From Closterium sp. Naga37s-1 (lineage: Eukaryota; Streptophyta; Zygnematophyceae; Desmidiales; Closteriaceae), in NCBI GenBank assembly GCA_947471745.1, contig CANJKZ010001112.1, positions 1,588,001 to 1,652,000 on the forward strand: 64,000 bases of DNA, written 5' to 3'. Positions 31,637-42,666 of the stretch are shown piece after piece. A program made the translations under genes and the position numbers. Below the pieces are notes generated by a model, which was given only the letters and a program-made list of their open reading frames with translations, was not told the DNA's origin and searched no databases. The first letter of the stretch is position 1; the number at the start of each line of letters is the position of its first letter.

Positions 31637-31637
31637 A
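30650..31637 (+). pseudogene. LINE E antisense ORF, frameshifted and truncated
   Basis: The ATG at 30650 opens MVIAGAPEPSPERVAA. SATTGGPAQ and an SR-like block (ASSRRRRNSPWR) follow. A frameshift at about 31250 moves the RGG part (GWWGPRGRGGGGAYD), MADLQRAVTTAMREE and LHLPPVPPVAGVEFV into the next frame. It stops at 31637 at the junction with F1, before the helical domain. Conserved blocks survive despite strong divergence in the spacers. Confidence 0.62.
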
Positions 31638-32034
31638 CATGCAGTACAACGTGTAAAGTTATCACAAAGCAGAAACAAACACATGAGTGACTACCCACGC
31701 CCCCTAGCAGCCCCCGTGCGGGGGCTCAAGTGTTGCAAGCAGTCCCCCAGGTTCAGCTCCCCCTCAGGCCCTCCTAAGGGGGGGTTTTCTGCCTGTGCTG
31801 CAAGGTTCAGCTTCATGAGGAAGCTAACTGCTTGTGCTCTTTGCAGGGCCACCGACCAACGCTGGCAGAATTGATGAAGCATCTTAGCGGCCTGGTAGGT
31901 AGAGGGGTCCGCATTAAAGAGCTTCCTCGCTGCCGTGTCAGCTAGGAGCTTGAGGAAGGTCGGTACTTCCTCGCAGGGGCAGCCGTAGGTCTCTACTGCT
32001 AAGGGGAAGAACCCCGCGAAGTCCGCCCGCGTAG
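31637..32034 (-). mobile_element. LINE copy F1 fragment (copy-B-like 3' end)
   Basis: The minus strand encodes ETYGCPCEEVPTFLKLLAD, FNADPSTYQAAKMLHQF and QRWSVALQRAQAVSFLM, close to copy B rather than D. It supplies what the 3' end missing from B would look like. Its right side is cut at GTAGGTCTCT by copy F's tail. Confidence 0.65.
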
Positions 32035-32052
32035 GTCTCTCTCTCTCTTTCT
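32035..32052. repeat. (CT)n tract, 3' tail of LINE F
   Basis: A short CT tract followed by TAATGGTCCGTATTGATATA. It interrupts the F1 sequence inside GGTCTCT. Confidence 0.85.
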
Positions 32053-32158
32053 AATGGTCCGTATTGATATATCAATGGGATACAAGCATGCAAGGTATAG
32101 ATGCTTAGAGTTGGGAACAAGCACGCAAGGAACTACCTATCTGCCCACAATTGCCTAT

Positions 32159-35100
32159 CTACACTTCCATGAGAGGCTCTAGTACTGCACAACTGTCCCC
32201 AAGGTGAAAGTCGCCTTGCACCCCCCCCCCCCACGTGGGATTTTCCGCTACTGTCGCCTGACTTGACTTAATAAGGTAACCTACTGAGTGCGCTCTTTGC
32301 AAAGCACAGGACCACCGCTGCCTGAAGAGATGAAGGAACCTGGCTGCATGGAATGAGTGTGGTTGGGAGTTGAAGTGTCGCCTAGCAGCTGTTTCCGCCA
32401 AGAGCTTCGGAAATTGTGGAACCTCGGCACACGGGCACCCATATGTCTCAACTGCCAAGGGGAAAAAGGCAACAGTGTCAGGGTGGCTGACATAAAGGCT
32501 GATCTTCTTGTCAGCCTGTTCCCTGGCCGCCCATCCCCTCCTCTTGATGGTATGTGGGTTTTCTGGTGCTGATCGGATCTGTGATGGTGACATCACATAT
32601 GTACACCGCGCCCGAACTCCTATCACACATGTCAGGTCTGCTGTTTGCTCTTCAACTGGGCAGTAGGCTGCAGATTCTCTGTGGACTATGAAGCTGGCGT
32701 CCTCTGCCATCGAGATGCAAGCGTCACGGAGTTCATTGTGAGTATTGATTCTGTGCTTGCCCGTCCCGCAGTGGAAAAGGTGGTTCGGCAGCCGTGGGTC
32801 AGTGATTTCTGCGTGTTTAGAGCAGTCGCATTTCGCGGGTGTAGAGAAGGGGAGGCCTAGCCTAAAGCGGACTGCATTTGCGAAGTGTGGTGGGCCTACA
32901 CGGTGGGTTGGTTCTATCGGGATAGCGGTTAGCCAGTCTCCTGTGCCATAGCCTGTCAGGGAAAAAAACCGTTGCGTGTGCCCTGACAGTGGGTTGAGAC
33001 TCATGTGCTGTGTAGCCTGCACTTGCGTGGCGTATCTGCTCCCCTGCACTCTCCCCAAGCTCGTGCTGCAGTTTCAACCCCTTCGGCTCTAGCCTTTCCT
33101 TGTCGAGTATGTCTCTGGCCTCCTGTGGCAGCGACGTCTCACATTTCGACAGCCAGTAATGTAGGGCGGTTGTGGTGTCTCAAGGCAGGAGCATGTGATC
33201 TCGAACTACTATCAGGGCCTCCTCTGTTTCTAGCGGTAAAGAGCTGAGGAAGAGGCTAGACTGTGTGAAACTAGGCAAGTAGCCGAACCGTCCTTCCACA
33301 GTAGGGTCAGTGAGTCCAATACCTCCTAGCGGCGGTGGAAGTGAAGACTGCTCCCCAACCCGGTTCTGTTCTGTGCTGCCTATCGGGAAACGGATGCCAC
33401 ATGCTGTGAGGAGTGTGGCCAGGAGGTCTCTACCCCACAGTGACCAGGTGTCGTGGCTGAGGAGGTGCACTGGGGTTGTTCTTGTGAGGTATCCTACGTG
33501 GAGGGAGATGCAACGTGTGAGCAGCAGAGATGCTATTTGTGGGTCTAGTCGTTCGATCAAAGGCAGCTGCTTGGTCATGGCTTGTAGCTGGGCGACTAGG
33601 AAGGCGGCGGCGCTTTCGGGTGTACCTAGAAAGCTGCTGAGAAGTTTAACGCCCGCTTCACTTGTCGGTACCCCTGGCGGCAGCTGCACTGTACTGTCTA
33701 TCGACCTACTGCTCCACGCGGTACATTTCCTAGGGCTGTGTCGCAAACCCACTTGCGCCAGCTGGCTAGTGAAATGAGAGAAAGCTGCGACGGCTTCACG
33801 TGGGTCACCTAAGAAGCTTACGTCATCGGCGTATGCTAGGCACAGCACGCTGGGGTGCAATGTTGCTGTTGTTCTCAAGGCAGGATGAATCCCAGCTGCG
33901 AAAAGAAGCGGGCCTAAGGGATCTGTCTGCCGGACCCCACGTTTGCTAAATATTGGTCGGCTGTTGAAGTTGGCATCTAAAAACAGTAGGGATGGTTTAC
34001 ATAGGTTAGCTTCACTTTGGGCAGAAGTGGTGATAGGCCGGGTTCCTGTAGCGCTGTCACTATGGCTTCTCGTCAGATGTTGTTGAAGGCGTTGGAGATG
34101 TCAGTTTGCAGGATGAGGCAGTTGGGGTGACTGTCGGTGTATGCAGGTGCACTGTGTATAATTGCCTCTCCCCGCCCTGTCAGTGCTACTCCGTACTGCA
34201 GCGGAAGAAAATAGCAGCGCACCGCTTCACCCAGGGTTGTCTGAGTGGCTTTTGCCACTAGGCGTGTCAGACATTCGCCAATTGATATTGGCCGAGCCCC
34301 CCCTTCAGGTTTGGCCAAGGCAATCTGGCGGGAGGATGTGAGTAATTCCGTGTCTGGATGCGGCATATTTCCTTTCAGTATCGTATTAACCAAGTCATGC
34401 AGATGGGTGGAGACGGATGCGTTTGTTACTGACGCATCGCGTAAGTGTTCAAATGTCATTCCACTCGGACTGGCCCCCACGTCATTCTCGCATCGGCTGA
34501 GTAGCTTCGAAAAATCTGCGTATGCAATTTCGAGGTTGGCAGGGTCTGTGTTGACTGGCCAGTTTAAAGGGTCAGGGTCGGCAGGTGGGTGCTTGCGTCG
34601 GAGTTCGTCCAGGATCTCTGGACTGGGTGTACACACTGGCGTTGACTCGAGCGCCATCACGGCTCGGCGCAAGCTCCAGTTTTTTGCCAGGCCCTCTGCT
34701 CTGCTGATGGTTCCCATGTTGTCTGGCTTGTGAAGTGGCAAGGGTGGTGTATTGACTGCTTCCACCGCGTCCAAGTATAGCTGTTGCCACTTGCCGCGTT
34801 GAAATGCTCGTAGGCGGGCATTAATTTTGGGCCAATCAGGGCGTCTCGGCGAAGCTCGTCGCAATGTAAGGCGAGGGAGAAATAGGAGTAACTTCCATCT
34901 CGCGATGGAGTCAGGGCTTCGCGAGAGGTGTAGAAGGGGTGTCGGTACCGCGAGTGAGAAAATCTCGCACAAATTTGGCGGTAGCCGTCGTAGCAGCGTG
35001 GGTTGGCGACTATCGCAGAGTGGTGAAATGTCCCATTCTGCCACTTCGACAAATTTGTCAGCCTGTCTTGCCAGCTCCTCTGGCAAAAAGTAGCGGGAAG

Positions 35101-35870
35101 ATTGAGGCTGGCGAACCGCAATCGCCTGCCCTCTCGCGGTCCGATTGCCACGAACGTGTCAGAATCCCAACCACTAGACCATTGGGATAAAAGGGCTTGT
35201 TAAGTAGCGGGTCAGTGCGCCCATAACCCCCCAGGCCAACATGCCTGTAACCCTTCCCTAGGATCAATCGGGGATCACCAGTGGACCTCTGACACCCCCC
35301 CGCACTGGGATGCCCGAAGTGCACACACTGGGATTCGAACCCGAGACCTTCGCTCTGATACCATGTCAGAATCCCAACCACTAGACCATTGGGATAAAAG
35401 GGCTTGTTAAGTAGCGGGTCAGTGCGCCCATAACCCCCAGGCCAACATGCCTGTAACCCTTCCCTAGGATCAACCGGGGATCACCAGTGGACCTCTGACA
35501 GACCGCGGCCCGTAGCACGAGTAGACGGCGGGGTTGGAATTGTGGCCGTCCGATCGGCATCCTGCGGCCCCCGTGTGTTTCCTGGTTGCACTGTTGTTCC
35601 TCTCTAGCTTCTTCCACTTCGTCTTGTCAATTGCTCTCTCTCCTCCTCGTCTTCCTCCTCGCTGATGTTGCTCGGCGCTTGTGCCTCCTCCCTATAAGAG
35701 GGGTCATTCTGCTCTTCCGGATCAGTATTCTCATTGAGCTGTGTTAAAGCCCTTCGTCCCGCCACCTTGAACGCGTTCTCCGGTCCACCCTCAACTCCCC
35801 GTCCTTCGCGGCGTAATGCCCCTTGTCTCCTCCCGCCTCGCGATGGTGATTGCTGGCAACTCGTGGCCAT
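32159..35870 (-). pseudogene. LINE F polymerase, split by a TRIM and several lesions
   Basis: Start at ATG 35870 (MATSCQQSPSRGG). Recognisable blocks: RT with GASPSGMTFEHLRD, motif A LQTDISNAFN (about 34090-34120), LAYADDVSFLG (about 33805-33840), zinc motif CDCSKHA...LPNHLFHC and the tail QRWSCALQRAHSVGYL. Lesions: a stop right after motif A (34073), frameshifts near 33880-34070, 33060-33180 and in the nuclease domain near 32570-32640, and the 344-bp TRIM between the N-terminal segment and RT. Nonfunctional. Confidence 0.82.
35157..35500 (-). mobile_element. TRIM (miniature LTR retrotransposon), complete
   Basis: Two nearly identical LTRs (35157-35294 and 35364-35500, about 138 bp, TGTCAGA...CTGACA) enclose only 69 bp. 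On the minus strand a textbook primer site TGGTATCAGAGCGAAGG (35347-35363) touches the upstream LTR, and a G-rich purine tract precedes the other. Flanking 5-mers are GAACG (35152) and GACCG (35501). Uninterrupted relatives (13138 region) read GACCG once, so this is a target duplication with one later change. No coding capacity, so it depends on other elements. Confidence 0.92.
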
Positions 35871-37248
35871 CGCCAAAGCCCGATGCCGCTGCGTCAGCGG
35901 TGAGCGGAAGGTCACCGCCGGTGTCTGCCTCGGGGAGTGCTGCAATGAAGCCGCCAGTCCCCCCTGCCCCGAATCCAGCGCCCTCTGCCGCTGGTGTCTC
36001 TGCGAGTCCGACTCCGGACCTCGTGTCGAGTGAGGCTCCGGCATCTCTCCTGCCTGTCGCGTCTGCCCTTGTTGCTGAGCCGGGCCCTCCTGCTCATGTC
36101 GCGGGTCCCGCCAGCTGTCCCTGCAAATCCTGCGGCGCCGCCTGCCATTGCCGATCCTGTTGTTGCGCCGCCCGTGCCTGAATTTCTTGCGGCACTCCCC
36201 ACCGTTGTTGTCCCTGTTGCACCCGACGCGGCTGTTGGTTCGTCGCCGATGGCAGTGTCCGCCACCACTGGCGACCAGGGCCCGATTGTGGCGCCCGCGG
36301 GGGCCGTCCAGGCGGCTCCTGTTGCTGCACCTGCTGGTCAGCAGCTGGGCCAATGCTCCTCTCGCCCGCGTTCTCCTGCGCCTCGTGAGGAGCGGGAGTC
36401 GTCGCGACGCCGTCGTGATTCTCCACGGCGTAACTGTTCGCAGGCGAACTGGCATGCGCAACCTGGCGGTCGTAGGGGGTGGTCGGGAGGCCGCGGTTAT
36501 GGCAGCGGCGCGGCGTATGTTCAGCCGATCTCCCTTGCTGACGTGCAGCATGTTGTCTTGGCAGCGATACGTGAGGAGAGGGCACTGCAGCACCTTGCTC
36601 CCGCTCCGGCGGCTCCTTCTCCGGCCGTTTCTCCTGTGGCTGCGGCTCCACCACGTCAGGCTGTTGCTCCAACTCCTCTTGCCCCTGCTCCAGCTCACCC
36701 CGTCCCTGCCGCATCTGCTGCCGCACGCGATCGTCGCTTGCGGCTACCATGGGTTCCTCAAGTGGCGGGACTGGAATTTGTGACTGCGGCAGGAGGAGCG
36801 GTGACGGCACAGTACCCGCCTCTGCTGCCTGCTGATCCTGCTCCCCCGTCTGATGCACCGATCCTCTCAACCTTGCCTGGGCCTCCTCGCACGGCTGAGG
36901 TCCCGGAAGCGAGCCTGGCGTCTCTATGAGGGCTTTCGTGCCGTTCACCTGATCCGGGTATACGGTCATGCCTCTCTGTTCCAGGGGAATTCCCTAGATG
37001 GATGCCCTCGGGACGAGTGCCTCAATGCAGCGGATCGGCTTGCCGAGCTCCTGGCGCCCGTGCTGGCTGCGCCCCCACGGGGTATAATTGCGGGCGTTCG
37101 GCAGCTTGGTACGGCTGTCCGTGGGTTGAAGCGGGTCCTGCGTGCTGGCACTAGAGACGAAGTGATCGGCGCAAGCGCGGCGGTGGTGCGGGAGCTTCAC
37201 CGCTCTCGGACTGGGCTCCTTGCAGTTCTTGACGTGGATCAGATCTAG
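35843..37248 (+). pseudogene. LINE F antisense ORF, two frameshifts
   Basis: The ATG at 35843 opens MVIAGNSWPSPKPDAA. The frame is lost near 36100, recovered in another frame for SATTGDQGP, the SR-like block (EERESSRRRRDSPRR), the RGG-like segment (GGRRGWSGGRGYGSG) and LRLPWVPQVAGLEFV, and lost again near 36925. The helical domain follows (AADRLAELLAPVLAAPPRG, VGQLGT-like VRQLGTAVRGLKRVL, VVRELHRSRTGLLAVLD) to a stop at 37248. It is closest to the copy A protein. Confidence 0.62.
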
Positions 37249-37382
37249 TATCCGCCGGGGCTTCTTCCCCGTTTGCATTCTCCTGTTGCCCCATTACCGC
37301 CCCTTTAGTTATAGTCCCCCCTCGCCATTTGTGTATGCCGATGCTATAGTAGCTCTTGTTGCGCCTCGTGCACTTGCCGTCC

Positions 37383-38495
37383 CCTCACGCCATGCCCGTT
37401 CCTAGGGCAGGCACTTGCCACGTGGCCCGGCTAGCCGCATCGAAAGCACGAGCCCCGAAACCCACGGCAATTGGCCGTGGGCGGGGGGGCCCGCTTGGGT
37501 AAGAACGGCATCGGCTTGTTTCCGCCGCGGTTGACACGAGCATATCCGCTTGCTGCACGGTCCATCGCCGCCATGTCCGCAACCGCCTGCTCAAAGGGTC
37601 GAGAAGTCAGCAGGCTCTTCTGCTGGTACAACTTGAAGCGCTTCGCCGTGCTGAAGTCGGAGGCGTCCTCCACTTGAAGCACCTCGATCCGCCCCGAGAT
37701 GAGGTTGAGAGCGTGTGAGATGAGTTCGAGTTTGCCCGCCGGGTCCCCTCGCTGCGCCTTGTATTCCGCGCGTAGCAGGTACGCGCGCAAGTCCTCCAGC
37801 AGCTCCGCTTGCTCTTGCACGGAGTCATTGACGAATGTCGCCGCCGAAAATGTGAGGTTAGAAGAAGGGAGGGGGGGAAGGTGTTCCGTGCCAATAAAAT
37901 TAACATTGTTGATTGGAGCCTCACTGGATTCATCTTCAGAGTCGTCGGTGTCGTTGTCGTGCCGATTCGTCCTTGCTCCTCGCGTGCCTTTTTCCCTTCT
38001 CGTATTTTCTTTTTTAGCCGACGCAGATGCAGCGGGTAGTGCAATTTCCGCTGCTGTAACGCTGACGGGCTGCTGCTGTAGAAGGGACAGCAGCGCGTTG
38101 ACCTGGTCCGGGGTCAACGCCTGCATCAACGCAGGGGCGGTCGTCGCGTCAGACGAGGAGACCGCTGTCCGCCTCCTCTGGCGCTAACGCGACGGTCCAG
38201 CCGCGGTTGATGGCGTGTGCTCGGTGCCAGTTGCGTGTGTCGCGCCAGCAGCCGTCGCCACTTGCACCGCAGGTGCCACTGGCGCCACAGGCGCCGAAGG
38301 GTGCTGCTGGGCGTCGGCCAATTTGTTGACCTCAAGCCCGCCCAGCAGCACGTCCACAGCAGTCGGGGCGGGCGGTCCATCTTCTGCCCGTCGCTTGTTA
38401 CGGCGTTTGTCCGCCAAATCGCAGGTGTTACGGTCAGAGTCGGAAGCGGGGTTGGACGAGTTCCCGTTGTTAAGTGTCGGCGTCGGTGCTATCAT
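37383..38495 (-). pseudogene. Retroelement gag-like protein with zinc knuckle, broken
   Basis: The ATG at 38495 (MIAPTPTLNNGNSS) begins a Pro/Ala-rich region. A TAG at 38184-38186 interrupts the frame, which then continues through LTPDQVNALLSLLQQQP, an acidic DTDDSEDESSE patch, a helical region (LRAYLLRAEYKAQRGDP, SHALNLISGRIEVLQVED) and a C-terminal CCHC knuckle (CFRCG, stop, PGHVASAC, about 37397-37440) that has its own in-frame TAG. The knuckle implies nucleic-acid binding in a retroelement particle. The element class is unclear (DIRS-like or LTR). Everything downstream was removed at the junction with LINE F. Confidence 0.55.
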
Positions 38496-38939
38496 TGAGT
38501 GATTAAAGTTAAAAATGTCGCCCAGTAAAGTCGAGGGTGACTCGCCTCTAGAAAGCGATTTTGTTCTAGCCAGCTTGTTGAGCGGAGGGATAAACTGCGT
38601 GAGCGGAAATGTTGAGTGAGCCGTTTGAAAATAGAGAAACGTGGGTGGAGGAAAATGAACTCCAACCCACAGTTTTTGTAGTTGGAGAAGAGCGTTTAGC
38701 GCGCTTCGACGATGCCAATTGTGTAGTACGAGCAACTTCGCTTTCACAATACACAATTTTAAAAAACACTATGTGTGTTTAAAAATGATAATATCTGCAT
38801 CTCTCCACTGAGAGCGTAGAGAACCTCACCGACGACTTCTTGGTTCACATTAACTCGTGATGGGCAAACTGAAAGTGGTGCACCTAGCACCAGAGAGACC
38901 ATGCACTTTTGAAAACGCGATGAGTGGAAAGATAGGTTC
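38496..38939. other. Noncoding stretch upstream of the gag-like ORF
   Basis: Lower GC, with no gene recognised. It may hold the 5' region of the gag-like element (minus) or host spacer DNA. Confidence 0.4.
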
Positions 38940-39910
38940 TTGGTGACTACGCGTGGGCTGGACCGCTTTCTACATGGCTGCCCGCAGCTAGAGCAGCTAA
39001 CCCTCCACCGCTTAAAACATGGCAAAATGCCACCGTCGTTGTTCTTTCAGTACGTGAATCTGCGCTCTCTATTTTTTACCGACGCCCCGGTGCTCTTGGA
39101 TCCACTGCTGTCGCATCTCTCTAACCTCTCAACGCTCATCATTGGGTGTAGACAACCTCTTAGTTGATATTTGCTTCAAAATCAACAAATCTTCCTCCTC
39201 GGTCGTGCTCTTAGCATCCCTCCAATCTCTCTAGTGCAGACTCCAGTGCTCTCAAGCGTATTCCTGGCGGCATCTCAGGCTTGTTGCCATCGCTTGAAGA
39301 GATGCGCCTCACTTGCTGCAACGTATTAACCAATGTGACAGACGAATTCGCATCCCCCAGCACCTTGCATGGCCTTAGGATCTGTGGGTGCCAACTTGTT
39401 GTCTTGCTAACAAATTTCGGAGAGTTGCTCGTCTTGTAGGAATTTTGGAGAGTTGGAAGACTTTCCATTTTCAGTTCGGACTCTTTCAACCAGCTCTCGT
39501 TTCTAGAGTCCCTACATGCGGTTCAATGCAAGATCCGGCAGCCGCCTTTCGGATTCACTTCCCTGGGCAGCTTGCACAGCCTGAAAAAAAAAAAAGAGAA
39601 AAAAACGATTGCTGACCGTCATGCCATCGGATTTTGGGGAGCGGCCCGCCCAAAAAGAATTGACACTGGTGGGCGGGCCTGCAACTCTCAGATCCTCTCG
39701 ACTCTTTGACCCAGTTGTCGTCTCTGGAATCCTTCCACGTGGATCGATACAAGATCAGCCAAATTGCTTCCAGATTCACTTCGTTGTGCAGCTTGCACAA
39801 CCTGAAATCTGAGGTTGCCCGCTTGCTGTCTTGCCGGCAGATTTTGGGGAGCTGTCGCCCTGAAATATCTTCCAAACTACTTCAGCCAACTCTCGTCTCT
39901 GAAGTCCGCC
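38940..39910 (+). pseudogene. Leucine-rich-repeat gene remnant
   Basis: Plus-strand frames show LRR periodicity: LDRFLHGCPQLEQLTLHRL and HLSNLSTLIIGC at 38958-39150, ISGLLPSLEEMRLTCC and LHGLRICGCQLVVLL at about 39270-39410, then two related repeats (QLSFLESLHAVQCKI at about 39490 and QLSSLESFHVDRYKI at about 39708, each followed by FTSL.SLH.L). Such repeats form protein-binding solenoids, for example in plant receptor or disease-resistance proteins. Frame changes and stops show decay. It is the only clear non-transposon coding signal in the window. No N-terminal domain is visible, so the parent family is open. Confidence 0.55.
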
Positions 39911-40130
39911 GGGGCGGGGGCGCGGGCCGCCGGGGCGCGGGCGCGGGCCGCCGGGGCGGGGGCGCGGGTCGGGGGAGCGGGGCAAGGGCGCGAGGCGGGG
40001 GCGCGGGCAAGGGGTGCAGGTGAGGGGCGCGGGCCGCCAGGTTGCTGGCGCGGGTCGCCGGGGCCCGGGCGTGGGCGAGGGGCACGTGCGTGGACCACCA
40101 GGGCGTGGGCGCGGGCCTCTGGGGCGCATG
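39905..40130. repeat. GC-rich simple repeat (GGGGCGCGGGC type)
   Basis: A run of GGGCGCGGGCCGCCGGG-like units abuts the LRR remnant. The frames across it are compositional only. Confidence 0.7.
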
Positions 40131-41090
40131 GTGAGGAAGTAGGAGAGCTGTGGGGATCCGGCTGGTTTTGGCAGCGGCGTGAAGGGCTATGCAGCAGGTT
40201 GGAATGGATGGGTTGATCATGCCGAGCTGGTTGGAGATGACAATGGTCGGTATTGAATGTGGCATAGGAGGTAGTAATTGCCAACGACGACACTTCTGCT
40301 ACGCGAGTAAAGTGCCGGTTGACCGAGCACGCCTTCGTAGCCGCCGAGATGCAGTTGCTCGAACAATATTCGGGCAAGAGGGCAGAGAATCTATGCGTGT
40401 GTCAGCATGTCGCGTTACCAAAGCTCTGACCAAGCTTGCACACGACTTCAGGCAACAGAGTGAAGGGTGGGGAACGTTTAAAAGCGTTACTAGCGGTTCC
40501 GAAATAATTTATGTATTGTAGATGTACAAACCGCAGGAACACAACGCGTTCCTTATCGAAACTGGCACCCAACCGCAAGGCCTCTGCTGCCGCGCGCGTC
40601 AATTCAGCCATCAGAGCTCGGGCCGGGCCTCTGGAGAATAGGGCGTTATACCTTGGTTAGCCTGTCTTTTGGAGTGTAGTGGATTCGCTAGTCAAACCAT
40701 CCAGTGCGTACAAGTCATGGAATTAAACCAACCCTTTCATTGCAGTCTCCAGTATTTAGCACACCCCTTTGTCAAAGTTTGATACATGACGCACCCTGCC
40801 CCCTCGACTATTCTCTCCGTATTAATCTGTAATCAAATGTGCGCCATTCTATTTATTTGTCAAAACGTGCATCACTCATCGCACGTGAACATACAGCTCT
40901 TGTTGCCGTAAACGTGGTCGTTCCACGGGTGCGGGAAAGGTTTCCCGATTTCCGTCGAATGAGCTTTCGGTTTTGGGGTCTGTCATCGACCAACCATCTC
41001 CAATATTTCTCTCTTCCACTGTCTAGGGGCTTCTATGATATTGTAGCACCGTTAGATGGCTCGCCTTGAAGTCCGTATCTATTCTGGTAC
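40131..41090. other. No recognisable gene
   Basis: Mixed-composition DNA with only short frames and no recognisable motif. It could be host intergenic sequence or strongly decayed repeats. Confidence 0.4.
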
Positions 41091-41560
41091 GTAGCATTGT
41101 CGTTGTAGGTTGACTAATTATATGATCAGCCAAAATTCATTGCAGTGTGGCAGATATAATTCCACCATGCCACTTCTGACATCAGTAAACTAAACACTCT
41201 GCAAACTTTACCCCGACCAGGTCTGGGCTTGCTTGCCCCCTCCGTGCGAGAAGAGACGACAACATCCACAAAAAACATCTTCCTCACACCTTCCACCATT
41301 TTGCTTCCTCCTGAAACTCGACTCATTTCACACCTGTTCGTGTTTGATTCATCAGGTTAATCTTTTCAAACCGTAGAGTTCGACCGCATCTCTTCATTCG
41401 CGTCCCTATACCCTGCTACTCATTCCGAGCCACCACCTTCGAAAGGCGTAGCACTCAATATTTCATGCACGAGCCTGGGATTCCATTCTTCAAACATACT
41501 TTTGTATCTCTTGGTTTAGGTCGCTAAGAGTTAGATAATTTAATATAAAACTTCTGCGGT
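41090..41560. repeat. Diverged noncoding repeat, copy 2
   Basis: Partner of 9440-9910 with the same ordered landmarks in the same orientation, heavily diverged. Class unknown. Confidence 0.5.
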
Positions 41561-41789
41561 TCGGGCGAGCTGGTGTCTCTCTCTACAACTTTACCTTGGC
41601 CGTCGAACGTGCGCACTCAATGCCCGACGCCGCCGGCCCGTCCTGTTGCCATGGACACCGCCGACGCTTCCTTCGTCGCCGTCACATAACAGTCACCCGC
41701 GACCAGCTCCGTCGCCCATCGCTACACCCGACAACGTAGTCCGCTCCCTTCGGAGATAACCCGTAGAACGGGAGCTTGTCTACGGGGTA

Positions 41790-42660
41790 AGCACGGGGTA
41801 GGAGTGATTGTAGTGCTGAACATAAACACTAAACTTCTAAAGATAAATCCCTTGATCTTGGTAAGGTCTATTGGTTTGAGTTTACCCTCGGGTTATTTAT
41901 AAGAGGGTTGGTGCTTATAGAGGGTATTTTACTAAGGTTTACCCTTTATTATTATGCATGTAGCTGGGATTTGCACTAAGGAGGATGGGCTGGTCATAAA
42001 GAAGTTTCCTTGGGAATAAGAGTAAGTGGAAGGTTCCTTGGAAGGTGGCTTGTTGGAAGTTTCCTTGGTGGAGCTATGAGATGATCTATTGGCTAAGGAG
42101 CTTGGAAGGAGCATGGAAAGGGAATGAGGAAGGCAACAAGGAAGGTTCTTTGGTGGAGATTCCCTTGGAGATATGGGTGAGCTCAACGGAGCACTCTCAT
42201 TGGTTGGCCGGATTGCTAGGATCTTCGACTAATAAGGGAAGGATTCCTAGGATTGCATGAATAAGATAGAAGGATGGTGGTTTGGGTATGCCCTTCAACT
42301 ATATAAGTCCTTGTAGGTTGTGTGCAATTTATAATATTCTCATAGTGCATTCTTACCAATGCCACAAGCTCTCTCAACCTTCTAGCTACCTTGTACCTTG
42401 GCCCACTCAAGCTACCTTGGAGTACCCTTGGAGTCTACCTTGGGAGGAGCATCTCTTCAAGTGGAGAAGAGCCTGAGGAGAGGGCTGCAACTCTACGAGG
42501 AAGGAAGTGCTATCCAAGAAGGGAGTCTCGTACTACAAGTGGAGTAAGAGAGGTCATACGTATCCGGGTGATGCTTAAGAAGAGTGGTCAGGAAGTTTTA
42601 AAAGTTAGTGATTTTGTGGTCTCTTTGGCTGAGAAAACGGACCTTGTGAGTACTTCTACT
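41790..42660 (+). promoter_or_regulatory. Putative 5' LTR/leader of a Ty3/gypsy element
   Basis: AT-richer DNA with purine-rich AAGGAAGG and CCTTGGAAGG patches and a TATATAA box at 42300-42306, about 365 bp before the gag ATG at 42667. No second LTR copy is in the window, because the 3' half of the element is missing, so the ends cannot be fixed. Confidence 0.4.
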
Positions 42661-42666
42661 AATACC

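Larger units (their letters stand above)
32052..37390 (-). mobile_element. LINE copy F, carrying a TRIM, slightly 5' truncated
   Basis: Closest to copy A. It has the polymerase (32159-35870), the antisense ORF (35843-37248), and a TRIM at 35157-35500 inside the polymerase. The 5' end stops at CTTGCCGTCCCCTCACGC (about 37390), where B and D continue into the hairpin block. Confidence 0.82.

Noticed and set aside
35320..35363. tRNA gene, because of the GGTTCGAATCCC and TGGTATCAGAGC motifs
   Set aside because: No cloverleaf around them; they are the primer site and internal motif of a TRIM.
10025..37390. Host reverse-transcriptase or nuclease genes such as telomerase
   Set aside because: Repeated, truncated, tail-bearing copies with LINE-type RT and an R2-like endonuclease are mobile elements.
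39776..40377. Pro/Arg-rich frames over the GC simple repeat
   Set aside because: Low complexity with no recognisable domain.
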